The position numbers and the translations under genes are program-made. Source: Adiantum capillus-veneris (lineage: Eukaryota > Streptophyta > Polypodiopsida > Polypodiales > Pteridaceae). From it: 64,000 nucleotides of DNA. The notes below the pieces were generated by a model. It searched no databases. It was given only the letters and a program-made list of their open reading frames with translations, and was not told the DNA's origin. Each line of letters begins with the position of its first letter. Within the stretch, counting starts at the first letter, position 1. The DNA lies in contig CM043945.1 in assembly GCA_014529385.2 (NCBI GenBank), forward strand, positions 147,928,241 through 147,992,240, written 5' to 3'. Shown in pieces: positions 50,526-61,276 of the stretch.

Positions 50526-52859
50526 GGATCAAAGAGGACCTTATGCAAGGGCTTGGCAGCACTATATGAGCACTATGCACACAAATGGACACACATGATC
50601 AACATAGATATTATTTCCTTCAACAGGAAAATGAAGGAATACCTTACCCAATGTTGGAGCTCTAGCGTCCTCACAACCTCATACCAATTTCTCTCTCAAA
50701 CCTCAGGCTCTGGAATCATCTTCCAATTTCCAGGTTGCCCCCTTGTACACAGTTGGGTCAACATTCAGGTAGGTGCTTATGCACCTACTCAGTACATAGG
50801 TTTGTAAAAATGGTGATTTTAAATGATACTATGGTATTGGAGAGTTGAACATAAGTGTTGAACTTAAGTGTATCTCTATGTGTTGCTAATACTAGTTCTA
50901 AATCTTTTGAGTTTCCATTTGTGTGAATACATCTTACGCGATCTCTTGCTTTCTAGATGCTTATGCACTTACTCCGTACATTTGGCTTTTGTGTATTCAA
51001 ATACATGTAAGTAATCTTGAGCATAATGCTTGGTTACTGTAATTCTTAGGATCTGGCCTTTTGTATGCATAAGAACTGGTAAATTCATCATGTACACATA
51101 CACCCAAGCTAATCAACACTCCCTTGGAGATTGTCTTCTCAATCCATGCCGTAGGGCTGTCTAAAAGATCCTTACACAGTCCTTGATGGTGGACAACTCA
51201 CAAATTCTTTGCTTAAACTAGCTGGCTGTCATGCTGGGCTATCACAATGATTTTGGATTGATTGTGGACTGAATTTTTAGGGTTCTCTTTTATGTAAATA
51301 GTAACCCTGTTTGATTGGAAGATTTTTCATGTGATGTTAACATTATTGACATCTGACTTGGAGGCTTATACTCAATGGTGGATATACGATGTTGAGCATC
51401 AAATTGTGGGGTGATTTGGATCCTGAAACATGTCTTTGTATATCCACATATGGTACTATCCTTTGGTATCTCATTTATAGGTGTATATAAATATAAATGA
51501 CATAATATATGGTATATCTTTTGGAAACGGTTTTGGATTGGATATTGTACTATGAGGTGGGAAGGCATTGAATCATTTCAAGGCTACCTTACCCAACTTT
51601 ATTAGCTTGGAACTAATTTATCTTGCGTTCAAGGCTAGCCAGAAAATATGCATAGCTGTAACATTGTAAAGAAGGATGCAATATGACTTACTGCCGATAC
51701 TAGTAAAAACCAACTCTCTTAAATTGTACTTCTATGCAGGAACTCACTTTTGATGAAGGTAAGTATAGTGGTGAATTCATAATTGTAAAGAGTTGTTTAA
51801 TTCTATCCTTTCTTGATGGATAAATGCATAATTTTTGAAACAAAGTTTGTATTTGCTTTGAAATTAATCCAATGATTGTTAAAAGATCCTTAATCCTCAA
51901 GTGGGGGTCTCGGATGAGATGGCATTAGACTGGACTTTTGAGAATTGATCCAATTTACAAAGGAGATGCTGTCCGATTTTTTATAGAATTAGTTAGCTGA
52001 TGTAAACAATATAAAAAATAAGTTGCTTAGTCTTTTAACTTAATATCTGATCTATGTTATGTTGTTAGTTTTTGTTGTAATTTTTGACACCAATAACAAG
52101 GGGAGGGATTTGTTGACACCTATCTTCCCAAGTTATGCCAGTTCTGACGGACTTGTGTTTCTTGGATGGTGATAGGTAAGAGGTTCTTTCCTTGGGATTA
52201 CAACGACAACTGCAGCAACAACTGAAGATTCTCCATTGTTCAGTTATTTTGGTTCATGATAGATGACCCTTGTATATGACTCTTTGATAAAAACATGTAA
52301 TACACTATATGTCTATATCTGGTTTAAATATCAATTTTAGTCTTAACTTTATCTACTTGTTATCTAATGTATACGTAAGAGTTGATTATTTACATGTTGG
52401 CTGGTCTCTAGTCCCATTGTATGGTTCAATAGTTGGTGAAATCAAACTATTGTTACATAATCTTTCTTAAACACACACACACACACACATACACAAATAC
52501 GCAAATGACATGCGTGCACACATGCAGAGAATTAGCAAGACCTAAAACAACAAATAAAGACTCGTATTAACAACATGATACTAGTGACCATTTATTTGCT
52601 TCAGTTGGTAAACCACTTACTAGTGTGGATGAAAAATTACAGGGATGGTTCATTTTTGAATACTAATGTGCTTGTTATTGATTCTTTTGAGCATATATTG
52701 ATGCCTGTCCCTAGGTCTTGATATGATTAGAGTGTTCTTGTTTTGAAAACAAGCAAGGCTTATGCCTTAACTTTTATCTTTTGACCAACAAAAATAGAGG
52801 CTTTTCACAAGAAGTTTTGGACAAATTTTCACAATAATTCCCAAATTCTAAATTACCTC
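50526..52859. other. No gene recognised
   Basis: Unique-looking sequence with short CA runs (about 52,471). GCTTATGCACCTACTCAGTACAT (first 20: GCTTATGCACCTACTCAGTA) near 50,776 is repeated as GCTTATGCACTTACTCCGTA near 50,960. Downstream of the RLCK exons, part may be its 3' region. Confidence 0.4.
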
Positions 52860-53013
52860 AACATCATGAGCTTCTGTGAGGGAGGCACCGCATACCTAGC
52901 TAGGTACGATCGGGGGTAGGGGATCGTCGGCCCGGTGGGGGGGGCGGTGGTCCCATGCCCCAATCGTGCCTAGCTAGGTATGCGGTGCCTCTCAAGCAAA
53001 AGCTCATGATGTT
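52860..53013. repeat. 154-bp foldback hairpin with a GC-rich loop
   Basis: The left arm (about 52,860-52,915) begins AACATCATGAGCTT and contains GGCACCGCATACCTAGCTAG. The right arm (about 52,960-53,013) is its near complement, ending AAGCTCATGATGTT. The ~45-bp loop is rich in G and C (GTGGGGGGGGCGGTGG). Arms of over 50 bp are almost fully paired. It could be a foldback MITE or a small-RNA precursor. Confidence 0.85.
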
Positions 53014-53439
53014 AGCATTGTATGAAAAACATTGAAAAAGGATCCATTTTCTTACATGAGAAAATTTCCAACTCTTCTTATGTTTCACGGAGTTCGAGGT
53101 TCCTTCATCCTGGATTGAAAGCCAAGACACTTATGAGTGTGGATAATCCAAAAAATGCTACTCTTAATTCCTTCGAAGAGAAATAATCCTTCTTTTTATT
53201 TTCAAAACACAAACCGACAGCAATCAGCCACATCTTCTCGAGCATTACAAGTTTAATGTGGATACAAATTACGTAGATAAGAGCAAGGACTCTCAAGGTT
53301 GATAAAAGAATCTCATTGTTGAAGAATACTCCTAGCAGCAAGAGTATCTCTTATATCTTTTGGGGTTGTCTCTATCTTCTACACCAATAGATGGCAGGCA
53401 CTTGAGCAAACTTTATACACACAGAACCAATAAGACCTT

Positions 53440-53440
<1 letters not shown>

Positions 53441-53484
<44 letters not shown>
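53441..53484. repeat. (CA)n microsatellite
   Basis: Pure CA run of 44 bp, about 100 bp downstream of the RLCK stop codon (gene on the minus strand). Confidence 0.95.
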
Positions 53485-53485
<1 letters not shown>

Positions 53486-53583
53486 GCATCCTGTTTTGAG
53501 CACAAATTCTTACAAATATGCAGTTGCGAACCCCCTCTTGATGTGATTTGGCAAGAGTATGGGCAAGCCAGCCATGTAATAAC

Positions 53584-53999
53584 TCAAAATGCGAATGCAA
53601 TTTCTCTATGGTGTCTCAAGTCATCGTGGTAATGAGTAGAGCTATAGTCTCCATCAAATTTAGCATCTTGAAGACAGAATGACTCCGATGATAAAGAACT
53701 AAAAGAGTCTGGTGCATCCAAAGTTTTCTCATCAGTTAGCATTTGCAAGACCTAGATGATTACATGTGTAAGAATTGAATTACGAGTATCTTTGGAAGCT
53801 CTAAGATCACTAACAAAACCCAACTAATTTAAGTGGAGAAGGGACCTACCTGAGCCATACATGGGCGACATTCTAGCAATTGTTGCACACACAACGCAAC
53901 TGCCATCATCATGGTCTACATTTCTTGAGGATCATAATCCCCATTGAGCTATTCATCTACAAGCTTCGCAACATGCATAGTTTCCAAGAACAGCCTTGC
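53584..53999 (-). pseudogene. Receptor-like cytoplasmic kinase, last two exons
   Basis: Minus strand. Exon A (53,999-53,850, 50 codons, after an AG acceptor) reads ARLFLETMHVAKLVDE, stop, LNGDYDPQEM, stop, TMMMAVALCVQQLLECRPCM and AQ. This is subdomains X-XI of plant RLCKs, with the invariant Arg in CRPCM. A 98-bp GT-AG intron (53,849-53,752) separates exon B (53,751-53,584, 56 codons with stop). Exon B reads VLQMLTDEKTLDAPDSFSSL, a Ser-rich stretch, THYHDDLRHHREIAFAF, then TGA. Exon sizes, phase and splice sites fit well. The two in-frame TAGs (53,951 and 53,918, approximately) mean it is decayed or a non-functional allele. Upstream exons would lie beyond the Gypsy insertion and are not seen in the window. 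Confidence 0.75.
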
Positions 54000-54068
54000 C
54001 TGAACATGGTGCATAGAGCAACATTTAGGCATATAATACTATTCTACAATGACATAATGATTAAGAAA

Positions 54069-54073
54069 CAAGG
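54069..54073. repeat. Target-site duplication CAAGG, left copy
   Basis: CAAGG directly precedes the LTR start TGTAATG; the same five bases follow the other LTR at 62,898-62,902. Confidence 0.9.
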
Positions 54074-55696
54074 TGTAATGAAATTGGCCTATTTAATTTG
54101 AGAGTAGCGGAAATTAATGAGAGTACTTTTGAGAAATGACTTTGTCAGCATAGCGGGTGAACATAATTGAAGATAGCAACATAATCATAGCAATTAGTTA
54201 ACTTGGCATGAACAATACTTTTGCAAGAGAGAGAAGTTAGAGAACATGAAAACAGTTGAGGAGCGGATTTATGTGGAGCAGGTCCCCCCTCCAATAGGCA
54301 TTTGTATTATGATTTCTCCCATTAAGAGAGACTTGTTACAATACAATCTTTGTGTTCCTTGTGACCTAGGTGATGCAATGAAGATGGAAAGCTTCATGCA
54401 TCACAAACATAACATAAACTTGAAGAAAGCTTTAACTATCCCAAGCCTCAGTCCCAAGACCTCAAACACCTTCGAAGGTGGAGAGAGCTAGCAGGGAATG
54501 AGGGTAGGGAAGAGGAAGAAGAAACATTTCGTAAGAGAAAGAATTAGTTCCTCACTTATCATAACTCTTGTTTCTAGCATACCTAATAGAATAATAATGA
54601 AGAAGAAGGAGATGGAAAGATTGAGCATTGAAGCATGGCTCTTGGTTGGATTTGCACTCCATATCCAAGAGTGTTGGTGTAGGCTCTCAACCTCTACTTG
54701 CTTGGAGAAGGAGAGGGAGCTCTTGCACTTTGCATAGCACACAATGAGAGTGTTTGTGAGTGTGTGTGGGTGAGTATACCCCCAAAGAAACCCCCTAACT
54801 TGCTTGGGTTGACCCCCCTTTGTAGCTCATGCTTGAAGCTCATTGGACCCCTCCATGCCCAACCAATCACAAGCAGAAGGCATTACAAGCAGCAAGGGTA
54901 GCCTTGAGACAAGTGTCCCCCTTTCCCTTTTGAGAGAGAGGGCTAGATAAATGCTAAATCAATTAATTAAATCTCCTAAATTATTATTGGACCCCTTGGG
55001 TGGACAACCAATAGGCTTCAGGCACACCATGAGGGCAACATGAGGAGGAACTTGACAAGTGTCCCTTTTGCTTTCTTTGTACCATGCATGCCATGTGTGA
55101 GTGTGTGGGTGTTCTCTCTCATCCCCCCTCATGTAGGGCTCACCCCATCCTTATAGGGATTGAATCTTTGACTTTTTGACACCTCAAGCCCCTCATGCAT
55201 AGGCCCAGTTCCCACCACAAGCTTGGCTCATAAGCACTTTAAGCTTGGGCTAGATTCTCACCTCAAGTGCAACCCTAGCATCTCAAGCATGTCAAGCACC
55301 TCAAGCATATCAATAATTAAGCACCTCAATCATCAAGCACCTCAAGCACCTTAGTCATTAAGCATGACAAGCAGAACAAGCACCTCGAGCTGGGTCGGGT
55401 TCCTGCGCCTCAAGCTCAGCCCTAGCTTACCTAAGGTCAAAGGCCTTTTGCACACATTATTGGAGGTCTTCAATGAAGCTAACCCTAAGGTATTATGCTC
55501 CATTTTTTAGCCTTTCTCTTTGATAGACCATCTCTCATTTGGGCCTCTTTACCATTGGCCCCGTGTTGAGATAGATCTATAAGCACATGTCTATATCTTA
55601 ACACTTGTTCCAGTTTATTCTCCCACATTAAGTGATCAATTTAATATGAGAAAATCATTTGGGTTGGTTAGATATTAGATATTAGATTTTATGACA
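54074..55696 (-). repeat. 3' LTR of the Gypsy element
   Basis: 1,623 bp, starts TGTAATGAAATTGG and ends TTTTATGACA in plus orientation. I count eight substitutions against the other LTR in the first ~235 bp and similar scatter further on, so the copies have diverged by a few percent. CTCAAGC-rich short repeats lie at 55,260-55,400. Confidence 0.93.
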
Positions 55697-55712
55697 TTAC
55701 CTCTCTCTTGAA
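55697..55712 (-). other. Polypurine tract
   Basis: Minus strand TTCAAGAGAGAGGTAA directly precedes the 3' LTR; primer for plus-strand DNA synthesis. Confidence 0.7.
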
Positions 55713-56055
55713 ATCATAGTCGTCCTCGACTATGAGGTAGAAGAGATAAAGCCTTAGTCATTAGTCAATTTTACTTAGCGGGTAGAGGATCCCTTTTTAC
55801 CCTACGACATCTTTCCAAGATGGATGACTAATCCATTTGGTGCTTGGGAGACATAGCTGCCGCAAGCATGTCTGCTCTTTAGTCCATTTCATTCTCCCAA
55901 AGTAGAGTGACAAATTCTACTTGGTGTTTGAGAGACGTCCTCATCACAAACATGATTCTAAGTATGCATACTAGTTAAATTTGTGCACAATTGAAAAGAG
56001 GACTAGTCTTATAAGACAAAAACATGAGTCATTTAAAATAAATTTGTACATTTGC

Positions 56056-56610
56056 TTACTCTAATGTAGCATTGTAAGCATTGACAAGGTTCATACTATC
56101 CTTAAGCTGTATTCCTTGCATCCATCTAGCATCTTCAAAAGGATAAATGTTGAACTTAATAAGATACCGTCGGATAATCTTACCATATCTTACCATGTCA
56201 TAGTACCTTGTCTTCATGCCGAAGAACAACTTTGGGTTGTAGCACCTCTTCTTGGTCTTCAACTTCGGGAGGGTCTTCAATAATTGGTTCAGTTGGTGTC
56301 TCTCCTTTGTAGGGCTTAAGTAGGCTGACATGAAAGGCATTGTGTATGAGCCAATGGTTGGGCAACTTGAGTTGATAAGCCATCTCATTGATGGGCTTCA
56401 AGATTTGGAAAGGACCATAATATCTTTTTGCTAGTTTAGCATAATACTTTTGATGGCCCGTAGGATTTTTGCCCGTCGTTTGCCTTAATCGAGCCTTAGG
56501 AAACTTAAGTAAGACCCAATCATTTTATTTGAACATTAAGGCTCTTCTGTGCTTATCAGCAGCAAAAACTTTTTGCCTTTGTTGAGAGATGGATATAGCC
56601 TCCTTAATCT
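56056..56610 (-). pseudogene. Gypsy integrase end and chromodomain-like tail
   Basis: In shifting minus-strand frames: [20 protein letters not shown] (GPY/F module), ending [11 protein letters not shown]; an acidic linker; [13 protein letters not shown]; and, in the next frame, RRYLIKFNIYPFEDARWMQG. The last fits the chromodomain pattern (YLIKW...P..ED.TWE). Chromodomains direct integration toward heterochromatin. A frameshift near 56,210 separates the linker from the chromodomain. Confidence 0.75.
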
Positions 56611-56611
56611 T

Positions 56612-57578
56612 TTAAAAAGATTCTTGTAGGTCACGGCTATACTCATCGGCGGCGGCGAAGATCTTCCCATGTACTTTGAGTAGCAATGGACTTTTAGGTC
56701 TTCCCTCAATGATCTCAAAAGGTGCTTTTCCCGTAGAAGTATGTACAATATTATTGTAGGCATACTCTACAAGAGGTAAGTACTTTTCCCATTGTGAGCA
56801 TTGATCTACTTCGGTAACATAAGTCTTGAGTAGATCGAGTATCGTAAGATTGGCTATCTCACTTTGGCCGAAGAGAAATTCAATCTCCATTTGTGGGTGA
56901 TAGGCCAAAGAGAAATTCAATCTTGTTCCTAGATTTTCAAAGAGACCTTTCCAGAAATTGCTGGTCATTCTAGGATCTCTATCTGACATGATGGATGTGG
57001 GTAATCCATGGTGCTTGAAAATCTGAGATATGAAGAGAGTTGCCATTTGATGTGCCTTAATAGTCTTTTTGACAGGAATAAAATATGCTTGCTTGCTAAA
57101 CCTATCAACTATTGTCCATATTCTTGTATTCCCAAGGATATACTTGGGTAATCCAAAGATGAAATCCATAGAGATACTTTCCATGGTGAATTTGGGATAG
57201 GCAATGGCGAAGTAATCCAGGTTGCTTCCCTCTATCATTCTTGGTCTTTTGGCATACTACACATTTTGAAACATACTCTTCATACTCTTGTATGTCCACT
57301 TTCATGGTAGGCCAATAGAAGTACGTCTCTACTCCTCGGAGAGTAGGTTGAATACCTCTATGCCCCGCATATGGAGGAGCATGGGATTCATACATAACTT
57401 TCTCACGAAGGGAATGGGTAACACATAGCCTATTGCCGTTGAGAAGATAACCATCCTGCAAGGTGAATGGTTCCTCTTTCTTCCCCAAAGCAAGGGCTGA
57501 CATTATGTCTGTAAAGTCAGGGTCAGTAGCATACTCATCTATCATAGAGGATAGATCATTGTGAGTAGCTATAGACAC
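56612..57578 (-). pseudogene. Gypsy integrase zinc-finger and catalytic core
   Basis: 57,578-57,105 carries the H2C2 domain (HAPPYAGHRGIQPTLRGVET, CVVCQKTK). After a frameshift near 57,240, 57,238-56,612 has MDFIFGLPK (first Asp) and SIMSDRDPRMTSNFW (second Asp). The E-motif region is abnormal: AYHPQMEIEFLFGQSEIANL instead of HPQTDGQTE. A 20-bp word (GATTGAATTTCTCTTTGGCC) is repeated about 37 bp away, so a local conversion or duplication replaced four or so residues while keeping frame. Confidence 0.88.
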
Positions 57579-57593
57579 CGCATTAACTTTGGG

Positions 57594-58376
57594 TCATCGT
57601 GAAGGTGCATCGGCCACTTGATTGTGCTTACCAGCTATGTGAGCACTATGGAAATTAAATTGCGAAAGAAAAGTTGCCCACCTCATTTGTTTGTCGGAAA
57701 GCTTGGTTTGCTTTATGAAATACTTGAGACTTTGGTGGTCGGTTTGTAGGATAAATGGAGTCCCCAATAGGTAGTGCTTCCATGTGTCTAGGGCATGTAG
57801 AACAACTAAAAGCTCTTTCTCATAAATGCCCAAGACTCAGTCATCAATATTGAGCCTTCGGCTCTCATATGCTATGGCATGCCCTTCTTGAAGAAAAACT
57901 GCTCCAAGGCAATCACCACAAGCATCACATTGGACCTCAAATGGCTTTGAGAGATTCGGAAGCACGAGAACTGGTTGGGAAGTAAGCTTCTCTTTGAGCT
58001 TTTCAAAAGCATTTTGCTCCTTAGCAGTCCATACAAACTTAACGTTCTGCTTAGTTAAGTCGTGTAGTGGTCCTGCTACTTGAGATAATTTTGCTATGAA
58101 GCGTCTATAGTATGCGCACATACCAACAAAGCTTCTTAGCTCATGTAGATTTCTTGGGTTAGGCCATGCTTTTATTACCTCTAACTTTGATGGATCCATT
58201 CGGATACCATCTTTAGAGATAATATGACCTAGGTATTGAATCTCTTGAAGGAAGAATTCTCTTTTCTTTTGGTTGAGAAAAAGCTTGTTCTCCCTCAATG
58301 CGTGAAAAATCACTTGGAGATGTTGCTTGTGTTCCTCCAAAGACTTGGAGTAGATGATGATATCATCAAAGAACAC
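57594..58376 (-). pseudogene. Gypsy RT C-terminal part and RNase H
   Basis: 58,376-57,837 reads [20 protein letters not shown] (catalytic DD), QYLGHIISKDGIRMDPSKLE and CGDCLGAVFLQEGHAIAYES (RNase H start, D-A-C-G). A single TGA at 57,839-57,837 follows NIDD. The same frame goes on to 57,594 with YEKELLVVLHALDTWKHYLL, TDHQSLKYF and HIAGKHNQVADAPSR. A frameshift near 58,350 links it to the upstream RT part. Confidence 0.92.
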
Positions 58377-60873
58377 TCCAATGAATTTGTGGTATGGTCT
58401 AAAAATATCAACAAACGATTGAACATAGCTGGTGCATTAGTCAATCCAAAAGGCATGACTAGATATTCATAAAGACCAAACGTTGTGCGAAACGTGGTCT
58501 TTAAGATATCTTCATCCACTATCCTTATCTGATGATAGCCACACTTAAGGTCAATCCTATTGAAGTAGGTCGAGCCTTGTATCTTATCAAACAGATCTTC
58601 TACCCGAGGTACGGGAAATCTGTTTTTGATAGTGATATGGTTTAGTGCTCGATAGTCCACACACATACGGTATGTACCATCTTTCTTTTGCACTAAAAGG
58701 ATTGGAGAATAAAAGGGAGAGGAACTAGGCCTCACCATCCCTTTGTCTACCAGCTCTTGTACTTGCCTCATGATCCCCTCCTGTTGAGCTTGTGAGACTC
58801 GATAAGGAGGCTTGTTAGGTGGTGAGCTTCCAGGAAGGAGCTCAATACGATGGTCATCATCCCCTCGTTTTGGAGGTAAGTCCATAGGGATATCATCGAC
58901 GAACACATCTTGGAATCCTTTTAGAAAATTAGACAAGTCTAACTCTTCTTGATTCCTCCCATTTACATTTGATGAAACATTAGTATCTTTTAGAGACTCT
59001 TTGACAAAAATCATGTACGTAGAAACTGAGTTCTTCATTGACGTATCAAAAGCAAGAGGATTTACAAGTGGAATAGTGCGACCACGCTCACTAGCATCTA
59101 TATACATGTTCTTTCCCCTGTAGGTGAAGTAGATTCTCCTTTCAGGGAACTTCATGTTGGCAGCCATGCGATCAAACCATGGTGCCCCTAGGATAACATC
59201 CTCATGTTGGAGAGGAGAGATGAAGAAGTCTTCCTTGTCGACATAGATTTGGACATGAAGCCTCAAATTCCCAATCAAGGGAGTAACGGAGGCTTGTTGT
59301 CCCTTGAAAGCTGCATCAGCCACTACTATATCTCCCATCTCAAAAGCTTGAATGCCCAACTTGGTGGCCAACTCCATTGATATGAAGTTAAGAATAGAGC
59401 CAGGGTCAAACAAGATGAAGGCATCATGCTCTCTTACCTTTCCCCAAGCATAGGAAAGTGATGATCCTTTGCAATGAGCATCCTCTTTTGGAGCTTTGAT
59501 GGTGGAATCCCTAGGAGTCTCATTGTGAGTATTCTTCTTGGGGCAAGAACGATAGCCATGTCCTTGCTCCCCACACTTGAAACACTTATGGTCCTTGCGA
59601 AAAGCTTCAAGATCTTCAGGAGAGAGTTTGTTCTTACCTTTGTAAAGTCCCTTCTCCTTGGACCGATTGTTGTTGTTGTTGGAATTGAATTGGGAAGTAT
59701 TTTGAACATTGGTTTTCCCCTTTGCATCATTTTTGTCTTTGTTTTTCATGGGCTTGACATTACGTCTAGCCCCTTGATGGAAATTGATGCGTGAAGCAAC
59801 CATGGTGTGATGGATTACTTCGCTAATAGTACCAGGCCGTTGAGAGTTGATGTATTCGGCCATCTCTTCAGGTAATCCTGCACATAATTGCTGCCTTTGA
59901 TCGGCAAAGTCTATCTTTTGAAAGATAGTAGCCTTGAGATGTAAATCCCAAAACTTGTCTACATATTTGTGGATAGACTCATGGGAGAGGAGCTTCAAGT
60001 TGCGCCATTCGGTAAGCACTTTGTCCTTTGCATCGCTTGCAAGGAATTGCTTCATGATGGAAACTCGTAGAGTTTTCCATGTCTTTGGGGCTTCACCATT
60101 TCCACGAAGGCTAGCCCACCATTGACGAGCTGATTTTTGGAAGTGCATAGCTACATGGCGTAGCTTAGAGGACTCTGTGAAGCCCTCATCTCCAAAGGCC
60201 GCATCAAATTGTTGGATGAAGGCCAACACTTTGTCGGTAGCACCGAAGGTGCCATCATAGATGAGAAAAGAGATACTCTTTCCTCCCTCCTTGAACTTCT
60301 TTAGCTTTTGTGACCTTCGCCATGCAAGAAATGATTTGCGATGTCCTCCCCTCTTGTATTCTCTAGGAAAATAACCATAACTTTCGTTAGAAGAGGAGGA
60401 AGGTGAAGAAGAAGGAGAAGAGGGTGTCCTCTTCCTAGCCCTTTTCTTCCTTTGTTTCCTCTCTTGCCTTTCAGAGTGATGAGGAGAAGGACTATGTGTT
60501 GATCTTTTCCTCTTGGGAGGAGTGGACGATTGTCTAGACCGCCGTCTTCGTGGAGCCACATCTTCAAAGGAGCTTAAACTTTCATTGCTTCCTTGCTCTT
60601 TGGATTCCTCATCTCGAATGGGAGAGAGTCTTCTTTTGGGGGTCTCTTCAAGAGGCCTCCTAAGCTCTCTCTCCTCTTGGAGAGGAAGGGAAATTCCATA
60701 AGCACGAAGTTGTTGAGGAGTAACTTTGGCTTGCAAAGCAGGGTTGCCCCTAGCTTGCTGCAACCTAGTGTGATGAGATAATTCACAAACATGGGAGCAT
60801 CATCATTAGCACCTTCATGTGAAAAATAAAAGCTATCAATGTTCATTCTACTCTCTTGATTATTGTCAGCCAT
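58310..60873 (-). pseudogene. Gypsy gag, protease and RT N-terminal part
   Basis: The likely start is the ATG at 60,873 (MADNNQESRMNIDSFYF). A small indel near 60,775 moves into an 817-codon frame. In it: an Arg/Ser-rich region (residues ~30-140), gag capsid core (~145-340, e.g. [18 protein letters not shown]), zinc knuckle [14 protein letters not shown] (~395), protease [14 protein letters not shown], in which Pro replaces the usual Ser after the catalytic Asp, and [22 protein letters not shown] and [14 protein letters not shown]. This is the single longest open frame in the window. Confidence 0.93.
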
Positions 60874-61263
60874 GTTAACAAAATTTATGTATGTACTTAG
60901 TGTATGCTTTGGCAATTCAAAGCCTTAGTTTCCACTCCTCTTAGACTTTGAAAATCGGCTCTTAAGTATCTACACCCACGGCTCGAAGTGGTTAATTATA
61001 GAGAGTAGAGGAGTAGGTCTAACATAGCAGAGTTGCCAAGGGCTAGCACCTTTCAGACTTCTTATGGCTCAATAATGGTAAAGCCGTAGGCAAGTTTAAA
61101 AAGACTCCATTATTAAGTCCAAATCTCCTGAGGTGTGCACCATCCCCCAAATAGTAACCGATAACAGATCCCTGTTCCACTTACCGTAATATAATTAACA
61201 ACATCAACCATTTATAGGCTAGTTAAGGACCTCTCTTATTAAGCAAGAAAAGAGAAACCAAAT

Positions 61264-61275
61264 GCTCTGATACCA
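61264..61275 (-). other. tRNA-iMet primer-binding site
   Basis: Minus strand TGGTATCAGAGC, one base inside the 5' LTR. It primes minus-strand DNA synthesis. Confidence 0.95.
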
Positions 61276-61276
61276 A

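Noticed and set aside
50401-50807. His-Thr / Val-Cys repeat frames
   Set aside because: Translation of the CA microsatellite; no motif outside the repeat.
54246-54491. 81-codon frame found in both LTRs
   Set aside because: Antisense to the element and duplicated only because LTRs are duplicated; no recognisable domain.
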